DNA of 64,000 nt from Jiangella asiatica. GTDB taxonomy: Bacteria; Actinomycetota; Actinomycetes; Jiangellales; Jiangellaceae. Of the stretch, positions 25,248 through 34,353 are shown piece after piece. Under the pieces are notes generated by a model. It saw nothing but the letters and a program-made list of their open reading frames with translations. It did not search any database and was not told the origin of the DNA. Both the position numbers and the translations under genes were made by a program. The stretch is from NCBI RefSeq assembly GCF_004349065.1, contig NZ_SMKZ01000005.1, positions 62,001 through 126,000 of the forward strand, in the 5' to 3' direction. Numbering within the stretch: position 1 is the first letter of the stretch; each line of letters begins with the position of its first letter.

Positions 25248-26087
25248 ATGGCCGGTCTCGTCGAGGTGACCCGCGGCGTCCTCGTCGCCACGCACGACTT
25301 CTGCACGAGCACCACCACGGTGGTCGCCGCCGACGACGGCAGCTGCCTGCTGATCGATCCGGGCATCACCCCGGCCGAGCTGGACCTGCTGGCCGCCGAG
25401 CTCGCGCATCGCGGCCTGCATGTCGCCGCCGGGTTCGCCACCCACCCGCACTGGGACCACGTGTTGTGGGCCCGCGCGTTCGGCGACGTGCCGCGGTTCG
25501 CGACGGCGAGGGCCGTCGTCGCGGCGGCCACGGACCGCGAGCGGGGCCTCGCCCTCGCCGCCGAACTCGCCCACGGCACCGACGACGACCTCTTCGGCCG
25601 GCTCGTCCCGCTGCCCGACGCCAGCCCCAGCGTTCCCTGGCGCGGCCCGCGCGTCAACGTCATCGAGCACCAGGCGCACGCTCCTGGGCATGCCGCGCTG
25701 CACATCGTCGACGCGCACGTGCTGGTCACCGGCGACATGTGCTCCGACATCGAGATACCGCTGCTCGACCTCGACGCCGCCGACCCGCTGGACGACTACC
25801 ACCACGCGCTGGACCTGTTCGACACGCTGGCCGCCTCCATCGCCCACGTCGTACCGGGCCATGGGCATGTCGGCAACGGCGCCGCACTACGCAACCGCCT
25901 CGCCGCCGACCGCCGCTACCTCGCCGAGATCACCGCCGGCCGCGGCGACGACGATCCGCGGCTCACCGAGGACTGGCTGATCCGCGATCACCGAGCCCAG
26001 CGCGCCCGAGTCTCGGCCACACCGGCGCTCAGCCGAGGGCGGTGTCGAGGGCGGCCCAGTCGACCGAGCGAGGGCTGTGGGCGCTGA
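25248..26087 (+). CDS. Metallo-beta-lactamase-fold hydrolase
   Basis: This 279-aa protein has the zinc motif THPHWDH (His66, His68, Asp70, His71), then APGHAALHI and VTGDMCSD (further ligands), and VVPGHGHVG. It is a general MBL-fold hydrolase; the substrate could be a thioester, lactone or phosphodiester. The ATG at 25248 is used with its -10 hexamer. The last 19 codons run into the convergent glyS gene by 59 nt and encode an Arg/Ser-rich end unlike the family, so the original stop may have been lost. Confidence 0.85.
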   Translation: MAGLVEVTRGVLVATHDFCTSTTTVVAADDGSCLLIDPGITPAELDLLAAELAHRGLHVAAGFATHPHWDHVLWARAFGDVPRFATARAVVAAATDRERGLALAAELAHGTDDDLFGRLVPLPDASPSVPWRGPRVNVIEHQAHAPGHAALHIVDAHVLVTGDMCSDIEIPLLDLDAADPLDDYHHALDLFDTLAASIAHVVPGHGHVGNGAALRNRLAADRRYLAEITAGRGDDDPRLTEDWLIRDHRAQRARVSATPALSRGRCRGRPSRPSEGCGR

Positions 26088-29040
26088 TCGTCGCCAGCAG
26101 GCCCAGCCGTGCCGCCCGCACCGCGGGGTCGTCGGCCATCACCAGGATGTCGTCGAAGAACGCGTTCACCGGCTCGACCAGTGCGCCTGCGGCCTCGGCG
26201 AACTCGTCGACCGGGCGGCCGGACCAGTCGCCCAGCGCCGACACCGCGGCCACCAGGCGCTGCTCGGCCGGCTCGGTGAGCAGTGCGGCGTCGAAGGAGG
26301 CCGCGGTGTCCGCCGGGACGATGCGCGCGATCCGCTGCAGGGCGGCGACCAGCGACCGGAAGCCGTCGTCGCCGGACCGCGAGCGCAGCGCCGACAGGGT
26401 GGCCACGGCCTGGCCGGGCGCGTCGGCACCGGGCAGGACGGCCGAGACGAAGTCGGCCGGGACTTCCTCGTCACGCAGCTGCTGGGCCAGCCGGGCCACC
26501 ACGAACTCGCGCGCCGCCGCCACCGCGTCGTCGCCGACCTCGATGCCCTGGGCGCGCAGCCGGTCCGCCGCGACCGCGAGGCCGCCGTCGACCGTGACCG
26601 ACGACAGTGCCGGCGCGTCGCGCAGGATGCGCACCACGCCGAGGGCCGCGCGCCGCAGCCCGAACGGATCCGAGCTGCCGGTCGGCTTGGCACCGAGCGC
26701 GAACATGGCCATGAGCAGGTCGAACCGGTCGGCCAGCGCCAGCACCGCACCGGCCAGCGACGACGGCAGGGCGTCGCTGGTGTGCCGAGGCAGCTCCATG
26801 TCGAACAGCGCCTGCCCGACCTCCGGCGACTCCCCCGCTCGCACGGCATACTCGCGCGCCATGACGCCTGCCAGGCTGGACAGCTCGACCACCATCTGCG
26901 ACGCGAGGTCGAACTTCGCCAGCGCCGCGGCCCGCTCCAGCGCGGAGAAGTCCGCCGACGACAGCTCGACCCCCTTGGCCAAGTCGGCGGCGATGGTCTC
27001 GATGCGTGCCGCCCGCTCGGCCATCGAGCCGAGCTTCTCCTCGAACGTCAGCTTGGACAGGCCGGCCTTGAACTGCTCCAGCGGCACCTGCAGGTCGGCA
27101 CGCCAGAAGAACGCGGCGTCCTCGTACCGGGCCCGCAGCACCGCCTCGTTGCCGGCGCGGACCACGTCGGCCTCGCACGCGCCGTTGGCGACGGCGACGA
27201 AGTAGGGCAGCAGGGTGCCGTCGGCCGCGCGCACCGGCAGGTAGCGCTGGTGCTTTCGCATGACCGTGGTCAGGATCTGCTCCGGCAGCTCGAGGTAGCC
27301 GGTATCGAACGCGCCGAGCAGGGCGTTGGGCTCCTCGACCAGGTTGGTGATCTCGTCGACGAGGCCGGCCTCGCCCTCGGTGTCGACCTGCCCGTCGACG
27401 CCGGCGGCCAGCGACGACGCCGCCGCGACCACCGCGGCGCGGCGCCGGGCACCGTCGGCGACGATGCCGTGGCCGGCCAGGAACTCCAGGTAGCCCGCCG
27501 CCGTGGGCACCGTCACCACCGGCTCGGCCGCGGTCCGGTGCACCCGGGTGCTGCGGCCGCTGGCCAGCGAGGACACCCGCACCGGCACGACTGTCTCGCC
27601 CAGCAGCGCGGTGAGCCAGCGGATCGGCCGGGTGAACGACAGCGCAGGGTCGCCCCAGCGCATGTTCTTCTCCGAGCGCAGCTCCGACACGACCTCGGCC
27701 AGCAGGATCGACAGCACGTGGACCGCGCCGCGGCCGGGGTCGACGACGTTGACGACAACGTGCTCGTTGCCGCCGAAGTCGCCCGTGGACAGCTCGGAGA
27801 CGTCGACGTTTTGACCGCGGGCGAACCCGAGCAGCGCCTTGGTCGGCGCGCCGTCGGCGTCGTAGGCGGCGCTCACCCGGGGCCCGCGGACGGTGCGGTC
27901 GGCGTCGGGCTCGCGCGGCTCGACGGCGTCGACCTGCACGACGACGCGGCGGGGCGTGCCGACGGCCGTGATCTCGCCGTGTCCGAGCCTGGTGGCACCG
28001 AGCTTCCGTTCGACCGCCGAGCGCACGGCCGCGACGGTGTTGGTGACCTCGTGCGGCGGCAACTCCTCGGTGCCGATCTCGAACAGCAGCGGCGCCGACC
28101 CGGGCAGCTCGGCCATCGGAGCGTCGGGCAGCAGCGGCTCGGCGTCGTCGCCGTCCAGACCCGGCCGGGCCACCACGCCCAGCGGGTAGCCGAGCTCCTC
28201 GCGGCGCTCGGTCCACAGCGCCGACACCTCACGCGCCAGCCCGCGCATCCGGGCGAACGCCTTGGCCCGCTCGGTGGTGCTGATGGCGCCACGGGAGTCG
28301 AGCACGTTGAACGTGTGGGAGCACTTGAGCACGTAGGTGTGCGCCGGCACCGGCAGCCGCTCGGCGATCATGCGCTCGGCCTCGGCGGCGTAGGTGTCGA
28401 ACAGCCGCCGGTTGGCCTCGATGTCGGCGTCGTCGAGGTAGTAGCGCGACATCTCGTACTCGGCCTGGCCGAACGCCTCGCCGTAGGAGATGCCCGGCGC
28501 GTAGGCGATGTCCTTGAAGTGGCTCACGCCCTGCAGCGCCATGATGATGCGCTCGATGCCATAGGTGATCTCGACCGAGACCGGGTCGAGCGTCTGTCCG
28601 CCGGCCTGCTGGAAGTACGTGAACTGGGTGATCTCGAGGCCGTCGAGCCAGACCTCCCAGCCCAGCCCCCACGCGCCCAGGGCCGGCGAGGCCCAGTTGT
28701 CCTCGACGAACCGGATGTCGTGGGCGTGGATGTCGATGCCCAGCGCCTCGAGGCTGGCCAGGTAGATCTCCTGCGGGTCACCCGGGTCGGGCTTGAGGAT
28801 GACCTGGAACTGGGTGTGCGTCTGCAGCCGGTTGGGGTTCTCACCGTACCGGGCGTCGTCGGGACGGACGCTGGGCTCGACGTAGGCGACGTGCCAGGGC
28901 TCGGGACCCAGCACCCGCAAGATGGTCGCCGGGTTCATGGTTCCGGCGCCCACCTCGGTGTTGAACGGCTGCACCATCAGGCAGCCCCTGTCGGTCCAGT
29001 ACTTCGTCAGCGCCAGCAGCGCGTCCTGCATCGTGAGCAC
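26029..29040 (-). CDS. glyS: Glycyl-tRNA synthetase, fused alpha-beta (bacterial type)
   Basis: The 1003-aa chain joins both subunits of the tetrameric bacterial enzyme. Residues 1 to about 290 are the alpha (catalytic) part: [39 protein letters not shown] and FDSRG-like [13 protein letters not shown]. From about 310 on is the beta part, beginning [15 protein letters not shown] and continuing through the HD-like region to a C-terminal DALR-type anticodon domain. The linker holds a short Ala/Pro stretch. The GTG at 29040 is preceded by TAGGGT and a 6-nt gap, a leaderless arrangement; an in-frame ATG lies three codons in. Most actinobacteria use the unrelated-length homodimeric GlyRS, so this form is notable. 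Confidence 0.95.
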   Translation of the reverse strand: MLTMQDALLALTKYWTDRGCLMVQPFNTEVGAGTMNPATILRVLGPEPWHVAYVEPSVRPDDARYGENPNRLQTHTQFQVILKPDPGDPQEIYLASLEALGIDIHAHDIRFVEDNWASPALGAWGLGWEVWLDGLEITQFTYFQQAGGQTLDPVSVEITYGIERIIMALQGVSHFKDIAYAPGISYGEAFGQAEYEMSRYYLDDADIEANRRLFDTYAAEAERMIAERLPVPAHTYVLKCSHTFNVLDSRGAISTTERAKAFARMRGLAREVSALWTERREELGYPLGVVARPGLDGDDAEPLLPDAPMAELPGSAPLLFEIGTEELPPHEVTNTVAAVRSAVERKLGATRLGHGEITAVGTPRRVVVQVDAVEPREPDADRTVRGPRVSAAYDADGAPTKALLGFARGQNVDVSELSTGDFGGNEHVVVNVVDPGRGAVHVLSILLAEVVSELRSEKNMRWGDPALSFTRPIRWLTALLGETVVPVRVSSLASGRSTRVHRTAAEPVVTVPTAAGYLEFLAGHGIVADGARRRAAVVAAASSLAAGVDGQVDTEGEAGLVDEITNLVEEPNALLGAFDTGYLELPEQILTTVMRKHQRYLPVRAADGTLLPYFVAVANGACEADVVRAGNEAVLRARYEDAAFFWRADLQVPLEQFKAGLSKLTFEEKLGSMAERAARIETIAADLAKGVELSSADFSALERAAALAKFDLASQMVVELSSLAGVMAREYAVRAGESPEVGQALFDMELPRHTSDALPSSLAGAVLALADRFDLLMAMFALGAKPTGSSDPFGLRRAALGVVRILRDAPALSSVTVDGGLAVAADRLRAQGIEVGDDAVAAAREFVVARLAQQLRDEEVPADFVSAVLPGADAPGQAVATLSALRSRSGDDGFRSLVAALQRIARIVPADTAASFDAALLTEPAEQRLVAAVSALGDWSGRPVDEFAEAAGALVEPVNAFFDDILVMADDPAVRAARLGLLATISAHSPRSVDWAALDTALG

Positions 29041-29046
29041 AGAGGA

Positions 29047-29052
29047 ACCCTA
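29047..29052 (-). promoter_or_regulatory. -10 element TAGGGT of leaderless glyS
   Basis: On the minus strand TAGGGT is followed by 6 nt and the GTG at 29040. It overlaps the stop of the upstream methyltransferase gene. Confidence 0.5.
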
Positions 29053-29928
29053 GTGGTGGAGGGCCGTCGGAACGAACTCGAACTCGGTGACACGAACCAC
29101 GATCTCACCGTGCGGCACGACGAACCAGCCGTCGTCGTGGGCCGCCCAGGTCCGCCACGCCGCGGCCAACCGATCGAGGTCCGCGGTCGTGGCCAGGCCG
29201 CGGTCGACCGCCTGGCCGGCGAAGGCCGAGCCCACAACGCGGTCGGCCCACATGTCGCCCCACCACTGCCGTGCCCGCGGATCGGCGAAGCACCAGACGC
29301 TCGCGGTGGCGGTGACCTCACCCTGCCCGGCCGCGCGGGCCCAGGACAGCAGCCGCCGCCCCGCATCCGGCTCGCCGCCGTTCTGCCTGGCCAGCGTCCG
29401 GTACAGGTCGAGCCACTCCGACAGCCCCGGCAGCAGCGGGTACCACGTCATGCCGCTGTAGTCGGAGTCGCGGGCAGCGACCACCCCGCCGGGCCGGCAG
29501 ACGCGGCCCATCTCGCGCAGCACGGCGAGCGGGTCGGGCACGTGCTGGAGCACCTGGTGCGCGTGGACGACGTCGAAAGACGCGTCGGCGAAGGCCAGCG
29601 ACGTCGCGTCGCCGGCGACGAAGTCGAGGTTCCCGGCGGCGACGGGGCCCGGCCCGCCGCCGGTCGCGGTAACGGCCGGCCCGGCAGCGGCCGTGAGCTG
29701 GGGCCGGGCCGCGTCGATCACCTCCGCCGAGCTGTCCACCCCGACCACGCGCCCCGGCGCCACCAGCGTCGCCATCTCGGCGGTGATAGTGCCGGGACCG
29801 CACCCGACGTCGAGCACCTGCGCACCGGGCACGAGGTGGTCGCGCAGATAGGCAGCGGAGTTCTCGACGGTGCGCCAGCGGTGCGAGCGCAGCACGCTGT
29901 CGTGGTGACCGTGGGTGTACGTCGCCAT
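29050..29928 (-). CDS. Class I SAM-dependent methyltransferase (UbiE/Methyltransf_11 type)
   Basis: The 292-aa protein has motif I VLDVGCGPGTIT, RVVGVDSSAEVI, DFVAGDATSLAFADASFD and HAHQVLQHVPDP, the complete class I set. It starts MATYTHGHHDSVLRSHRWRT, a pattern seen in many actinobacterial paralogues. The ATG at 29928 follows TACTGT and 7 nt, so it is probably leaderless; the longer frame upstream crosses the palindrome and is not coding. The acceptor substrate is unknown. It lies upstream of glyS on the same strand. Confidence 0.9.
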   Translation of the reverse strand: MATYTHGHHDSVLRSHRWRTVENSAAYLRDHLVPGAQVLDVGCGPGTITAEMATLVAPGRVVGVDSSAEVIDAARPQLTAAAGPAVTATGGGPGPVAAGNLDFVAGDATSLAFADASFDVVHAHQVLQHVPDPLAVLREMGRVCRPGGVVAARDSDYSGMTWYPLLPGLSEWLDLYRTLARQNGGEPDAGRRLLSWARAAGQGEVTATASVWCFADPRARQWWGDMWADRVVGSAFAGQAVDRGLATTADLDRLAAAWRTWAAHDDGWFVVPHGEIVVRVTEFEFVPTALHH

Positions 29929-29935
29929 GCCTCCC

Positions 29936-29941
29936 ACAGTA
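29936..29941 (-). promoter_or_regulatory. -10 element TACTGT of leaderless methyltransferase gene
   Basis: TACTGT is followed by GGGAGGC (7 nt) and the ATG at 29928. The GGGAGG is too close to the ATG to be an ordinary ribosome site. Confidence 0.5.
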
Positions 29942-29944
29942 TCC

Positions 29945-30002
29945 CCCATGATCATCAACGGTTGGCGACGCCATGGCGTCGCCAACCGTTGATGATCATG
30001 GG
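29945..30002. repeat. Perfect 58-bp palindrome, copy B
   Basis: Every position is self-complementary; the outer part is CCCATGATCATCAACGGTTG and the centre is CGCCATGGCG. It differs from copy A (886-943) at three positions. It sits exactly between two divergent leaderless genes, 3 nt from one -10 hexamer and 7 nt from the other. Confidence 0.95.
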
Positions 30003-30009
30003 AGGAAGA

Positions 30010-30015
30010 TAGGCT
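30010..30015 (+). promoter_or_regulatory. -10 element TAGGCT of leaderless yaaA
   Basis: TAGGCT plus 7 nt leads to the GTG at 30023, identical in hexamer and spacing to nadE. Confidence 0.6.
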
Positions 30016-30022
30016 GGCGGGC

Positions 30023-30832
30023 GTGCTGATCCTGCTCCCGCCGTCCGAAGGGAAGGCGGCGCCGGCGAGCGGGCCGCCCGTCGACCTCGACGCGCTGTCG
30101 TTCCCGGAGCTGACCGGCGAGCGGGTCGACCTGCTGGGCGCGCTGGTCCGGCTGTGCGGCACCGATCCCACGACGGCGGCCACCGTGCTGGGGCTGGGCC
30201 CGAAACAGGTCGACGACATCGCACACAACGCCGTCCTGCCCCAGGTGCCGGCCGCACCGGCCCGCGAGATCTACGCCGGCATCCTGTACGACGCGCTCGG
30301 CCTGCGGTCGCTGCGCGGCGCACCGGCCCGCCGCGCCGAGGCGTCGTTGCTGGTCACGAGTGGCCTGTGGGGGTTGCTGCGCCCCTCGGACGTCATACCT
30401 GCGTACCGACTGGGCGGCGGAGTCAGCCTGCCCGGCGTCGGGCCGCTGGCGGCGTACTGGCGCCGTCCGCTGGCGAAGAGCGTGCCCGCGGCGGCCGGTG
30501 ACGGGCTCGTCGTCGACCTCCGCTCCAGCACGTACGCGGCGTTCTGGCGGCCCTCCGGCGAGGTCGCCGACCGCACCGTCGTCGTCCGGATCCTGCACGA
30601 GCATGCCGGCCGGCGCACCGTCGTCAGCCACCACAACAAGGCCACGAAGGGCCGGCTCGTGCGGCGGTTGCTCGACGACGGGCGGGCCACGGGCGCGCGC
30701 GGCCCGCGCAATCCGGACGCGCTCGCGCACACGCTGGCCCGCCACGGCTGGACGGTCGAGCTGGCCGCGCCGTCCCGCCCCGGGCGGCCGGGCACCCTGG
30801 ACGTCGTCGTGACCGAGGTGGCGACCTCGTAG
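30023..30832 (+). CDS. yaaA: Peroxide stress protein YaaA (DUF328)
   Basis: The 269-aa protein opens MLILLPPSEGKAAPASGPPV, a YaaA/DUF328 signature, and has LLVTSGLWGLLRPSDVIPAYR and the C-terminal region around VVSHHNKATKGRLVR. In E. coli YaaA lowers free intracellular iron during peroxide stress and binds DNA with a helix-hairpin-helix fold. Length matches the actinobacterial group. Probably leaderless. Confidence 0.93.
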   Translation: MLILLPPSEGKAAPASGPPVDLDALSFPELTGERVDLLGALVRLCGTDPTTAATVLGLGPKQVDDIAHNAVLPQVPAAPAREIYAGILYDALGLRSLRGAPARRAEASLLVTSGLWGLLRPSDVIPAYRLGGGVSLPGVGPLAAYWRRPLAKSVPAAAGDGLVVDLRSSTYAAFWRPSGEVADRTVVVRILHEHAGRRTVVSHHNKATKGRLVRRLLDDGRATGARGPRNPDALAHTLARHGWTVELAAPSRPGRPGTLDVVVTEVATS

Positions 30833-30906
30833 ATTTGCTGTGACCGACATCACCGTGGATAGCTCGCCGGACGGGATAATGGCCAGGCAGGTCGCGGGGA
30901 GGCCAC

Positions 30907-32391
30907 ATGGGCGAGGACGTCGACAGGCGCGAGTTCAGCCGTGCTGACCGCACGCGCTACCGGGTGAAGGTACGCCGCGGCCTGGACGCGTTCGAGCGGA
31001 TGCTGCGGGAGGCGCACTTCGAGTTCGAGCGGCCGATGACAGGTCTGGAGATCGAGCTCAACCTGGTCGACGAACGGTTCGAACCGGCCATGCGCAACGC
31101 CGAGGCCCTGGCCGCCATCGCCGACCCGGCGTTCCAGACCGAGCTGGGCCAGTGGAACCTCGAGATCAACCTCGCGCCGCGCCAGCTCAGCGGGCACGGC
31201 GCCAGCACGTTCGAGAGCGACGTACGGGCCAGCCTCAACGCCGCGGAGGAGAAGGCACGCGCCGTCGGCACCCGGCAGGTCATGATCGGCATCCTGCCCA
31301 CGCTGCGCCAGGAGCACATGTCCGGGCGGGCGCTGTCGGGCAACCCGCGCTACGCCCTGCTGAACGAGCAGATCCTGGCCGCCCGCGGCGAGGACCTGCA
31401 CCTCGCCATCGACGGACGCGAACGGCTGCGGGCCACGTCCGACACCATTGTCCCCGAGGCCGCCTGCACCAGCACGCAGTTCCACCTGCAGGTGAGCCCG
31501 GAGCAGTTCCCGGCCATGTGGAACGCCGCGCAGGCGGTCGCGGGCGTCCAGATCGCCGTCGGCGCCAACTCTCCGTTCCTGTTCGGCAAGGAACTGTGGG
31601 CCGAGACTCGCGTCGCACTGTTCGAGCAGGCCACCGACACCCGCAGCGAGGAGCTCAAGGCACAGGGCGTACGCCCGCGGGTGTGGTTCGGCGAGCGGTG
31701 GATCACCTCCATCTTCGACCTGTTCGAGGAGAACGTCCGCTACTTCCCGTCGCTGCTGCCCATTTGCTCCACCGAGGACCCCGTCGACGTGCTCGACCGC
31801 GGCGACACCCCGGCGCTGGCCGAGCTGACCCTGCACAACGGCACCATCTACCGCTGGAACCGGCCGGTCTACGCGGTGGTGCGCGGCCGGGCGCACCTGC
31901 GAGTCGAGAACCGCGTGCTACCTGCCGGGCCCACCGTCGTCGACATCCTCGCCAACGGCGCGTTCTTCTACGGGCTGGTCCGGGCGCTGTCCGACGAGGA
32001 CCGGCCCGTCTGGACGCAGATGTCGTTCAGCGCCGCCGAGGAGAACTTCCACGCCTGCGCCCGCGACGGCATCGCCGCCCACGTGTACTGGCCCGGCCTC
32101 GGCCAGGTGCCGGTGGCCGAGCTCGTGCTGCGCCGGCTGCTCCCGCTCGCGCACGAGGGCCTGCGGCGCTGGGATGTCGACACCGAGGAACGCGAGCGGC
32201 TGCTCGGGATCATCGAGCAGCGCTGCGCTACCGGCATCACCGGCGCCGGTTGGCAGGTGCGCGCGTTCCACGACCTCTTCGACACCTCGTCGGTCAGCCG
32301 CGACGAGGCCCTGCGCCGCATGCTCGGCCAGTACTGCGACCACATGCATGCCAACCAGCCCGTCCACACCTGGCCCAGCGCGGTCGGCTGA
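30907..32391 (+). CDS. GCS2-family carboxylate-amine ligase (glutamate-cysteine ligase type)
   Basis: The 494-aa protein has the GCS2 active-site start MTGLEIELNLVDERFEPAM, the metal-binding QWNLEINLAPR block, ACTSTQFHLQVSP, and AVGANSPFLFG. Relatives make gamma-glutamylcysteine (including EgtA of ergothioneine synthesis) or unknown gamma-glutamyl amides. Actinobacteria use mycothiol, so a role in glutathione synthesis is unlikely; no ergothioneine genes are adjacent. The ATG has GGGGAGG upstream, and GATAAT at 30875-30880 is a possible -10. Ligase chemistry is well supported, substrate is not. Confidence 0.88.
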   Translation: MGEDVDRREFSRADRTRYRVKVRRGLDAFERMLREAHFEFERPMTGLEIELNLVDERFEPAMRNAEALAAIADPAFQTELGQWNLEINLAPRQLSGHGASTFESDVRASLNAAEEKARAVGTRQVMIGILPTLRQEHMSGRALSGNPRYALLNEQILAARGEDLHLAIDGRERLRATSDTIVPEAACTSTQFHLQVSPEQFPAMWNAAQAVAGVQIAVGANSPFLFGKELWAETRVALFEQATDTRSEELKAQGVRPRVWFGERWITSIFDLFEENVRYFPSLLPICSTEDPVDVLDRGDTPALAELTLHNGTIYRWNRPVYAVVRGRAHLRVENRVLPAGPTVVDILANGAFFYGLVRALSDEDRPVWTQMSFSAAEENFHACARDGIAAHVYWPGLGQVPVAELVLRRLLPLAHEGLRRWDVDTEERERLLGIIEQRCATGITGAGWQVRAFHDLFDTSSVSRDEALRRMLGQYCDHMHANQPVHTWPSAVG

Positions 32392-32419
32392 GGCCCTCCC
32401 GCGACCCGATCCGCGGGGT

Positions 32420-33577
32420 CTACGGGCGCTGGCCGAAGCGCGGCAGGGCGATCGTGCCGTCGGCGTAGTGCTGGATCTCGGTGACCGAGCCGGGCGCCGG
32501 GAGCAGCCTGAACAGCGTCGCCGGCGGCGCGCCGAGCGCGATCCGGGTCAGCACGCGCATGGGCATCGAGTGCGTCACCACGACGACGGTCTGCCCCGGG
32601 TACCTGGCCAGCAGCTTGTCGCGGGCGACCGACACCCGCCGGGCGACGTCGTCCAGCGACTCGCCACCGGGCGGCGCGGTCGCTGTCGAGCCGTACCAAC
32701 TCGCCACCCCCTCGGGGTACCGCTCGGTGATCTCGGCGAGCGTGCGGCCCTCCCAGTCGCCGAAGTGGCACTCGCGCCAGTCGTCGTCGACGCGCACGGA
32801 CACGCCGAGCCGAGCGGCGACGGCCTCGGCCGTCTGCCGCGTACGCACCATGGGCGAGGCAACGACGGCGATCGCCCCCGACGCCGCGAGCAGCTCGGCC
32901 GCCCGGGCCGCCTGCCCGCGCCCGACCTCGTCCAGCTCCGGGCCGTCCACGCCGCCGCCGCTGAACCGGCGGGCGGCGGTCAACGCGGTCTGGCCGTGCC
33001 GCACGATCAGCAGCGTCGTCGGCGTGCCGAGCTCCGGGCTCCAGGCCGCGAGCCGGTTGGCCGGGCTCGTGGGCTCGGCCGGCTCGACCTCGCCGGCGTG
33101 GTCGTCCACGGCCGCGCCCTCCTCCACGGACGTGGGAGCCGGCGGCACCACGGACGCGACCCCGATGGGCTTGCCGTCCAGCGCCTGGTTGACCAGCGTG
33201 TCGGCGTGGGCGTTCTGTGCCCTGGGCACCCAGGTGTAGGTGACCCGTCCGGGTGGGAAGACCCGGCGGACCTCCAGGGCCAGCGGCTGCAGGTCCTGGT
33301 TCTTGATCTTCCACCGGCCGGACATCTGCTCGACCACGAGCTTGGAGTCCAGCCGCGCCTCGACGACGGCGTCCGGGTCGATCTGGCGGGCGGCACGCAG
33401 ACCCGCGAGCACGCCGCGATACTCGGCGACGTTGTTCGTCGTGACGCCGATGGCCTCGGCCACCTCGGCCAGCACCTCGCCGGTGTCGGCGGCGCGTACG
33501 ACTGCGCCGTACGCCGCCGCGCCGGGATTGCCGCGCGAACCCCCGTCCGCCTCGACGATCAGCCGGCGTCCGCTCAC
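32420..33577 (-). CDS. Bifunctional RNase H / histidine phosphatase
   Basis: The 384-aa fusion resembles M. tuberculosis Rv2228c. Residues 1 to about 140 form a type I RNase H domain with Asp11 (VEADGGSRGNPG), Glu52 (NNVAEYRGVL) and Asp77 (ARLDSKLVV), plus DTLVNQAL for the last ligand. A Pro/Ala-rich linker follows. The phosphatase half begins LLIVRHGQTALT and has SPMVRTRQTA, ECHFGDWEG and VVVTHSMPMR. The Rv2228c phosphatase half has alpha-ribazole phosphatase (CobC) activity. The GTG at 33577 overlaps the stop of the zinc-ribbon gene (GTGA), so the two are coupled. Confidence 0.94.
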   Translation of the reverse strand: MSGRRLIVEADGGSRGNPGAAAYGAVVRAADTGEVLAEVAEAIGVTTNNVAEYRGVLAGLRAARQIDPDAVVEARLDSKLVVEQMSGRWKIKNQDLQPLALEVRRVFPPGRVTYTWVPRAQNAHADTLVNQALDGKPIGVASVVPPAPTSVEEGAAVDDHAGEVEPAEPTSPANRLAAWSPELGTPTTLLIVRHGQTALTAARRFSGGGVDGPELDEVGRGQAARAAELLAASGAIAVVASPMVRTRQTAEAVAARLGVSVRVDDDWRECHFGDWEGRTLAEITERYPEGVASWYGSTATAPPGGESLDDVARRVSVARDKLLARYPGQTVVVVTHSMPMRVLTRIALGAPPATLFRLLPAPGSVTEIQHYADGTIALPRFGQRP

Positions 33578-34299
33578 AGGCCGGACTCGGGCGTGCGGAC
33601 CAGGATGCGGCGGCACTCGTCGTGGCGAACGACGACGTCCGGTGCCAGGCCGCGGATGCGATTGCGCTCGGCGGCGTCGAGCTGCAGCCGGCAGCCCTCG
33701 CACCGGCCCTGCCGCAGCGCCGCCGCACCGATGCCGCCGCGCTCGGCACGGATCTTCTCGTAGAGCGCCAGCAGGTCGGCCGGCATCTCTGCGGCCAGGG
33801 TCGACCGCTCGCCGCGCGCCGCGGCGGCATCTTCGTCGATCTTCGCCCAGGCGGCGTCGCGCGCGCTCTGGACCTCCTGCGCCCGCTTGCCGACGCCCTC
33901 GCGCTCGGCGGCCAGCGCCGCGGCCTCATGCTGCGCCTCCTCCAGGCGCTCCATGATCTCGATCTCGGCGTCCTCGAGCACGCTCTGCCGGCGGTTGAGC
34001 GAGGCGATCTCGCTCTGCAGGCTCTCCAGCTCCTTCGCCGAGGAGACCTGGCCGGCGTCGAGGCGCTGCTGGTCGCGGTCCTTGCGGGCGCGGACCTGCT
34101 CGACCTCGGAGTCGGCGCGCTTCTGCTCGCGCTCGAGGTCGGCGACGGCCGTGGCGGCGACCACCTCGGCGTCGCGCAGCCGGCTGTGCTCGGCGGCCAA
34201 CGTCTCCAGCTCCGCCGCCTCCGGCAGCGCCGTGCGGCGGTGGGCGAGCTGGTCCAGCGTCTGGTCGACCGTCTGGAGATCGAGCAGTCGCAACTGCAC
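33574..34299 (-). CDS. Coiled-coil C4-type zinc-ribbon protein (Rv2229c-like)
   Basis: The 241-aa protein has a long Glu/Arg-rich coiled coil from about 8 to 180. The C-terminal zinc ribbon starts GRCEGCRLQL. In relatives the second half reads CEECGRIL; here it reads RHDECRRIL, so one of four Cys is replaced (His or Asp could still complete the site). The family (CdsZ-like/DUF164) is linked to RNA and translation quality control in some bacteria. Conserved order with the RNase H-phosphatase and Nif3 genes supports a housekeeping role. Confidence 0.9.
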   Translation of the reverse strand: MQLRLLDLQTVDQTLDQLAHRRTALPEAAELETLAAEHSRLRDAEVVAATAVADLEREQKRADSEVEQVRARKDRDQQRLDAGQVSSAKELESLQSEIASLNRRQSVLEDAEIEIMERLEEAQHEAAALAAEREGVGKRAQEVQSARDAAWAKIDEDAAAARGERSTLAAEMPADLLALYEKIRAERGGIGAAALRQGRCEGCRLQLDAAERNRIRGLAPDVVVRHDECRRILVRTPESGL

Positions 34300-34353
34300 G
34301 GCGGGGTCAGCGTTCAGGGGAGCCTCCTTCGTCGGCCCGGGCGACCGGGGCTC

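Noticed and set aside
26077-30012. 1311-codon open frame on the plus strand
   Set aside because: It is antisense to glyS and the methyltransferase gene, whose proteins are unmistakable; composition is His/Gln/Arg-rich and family-less.
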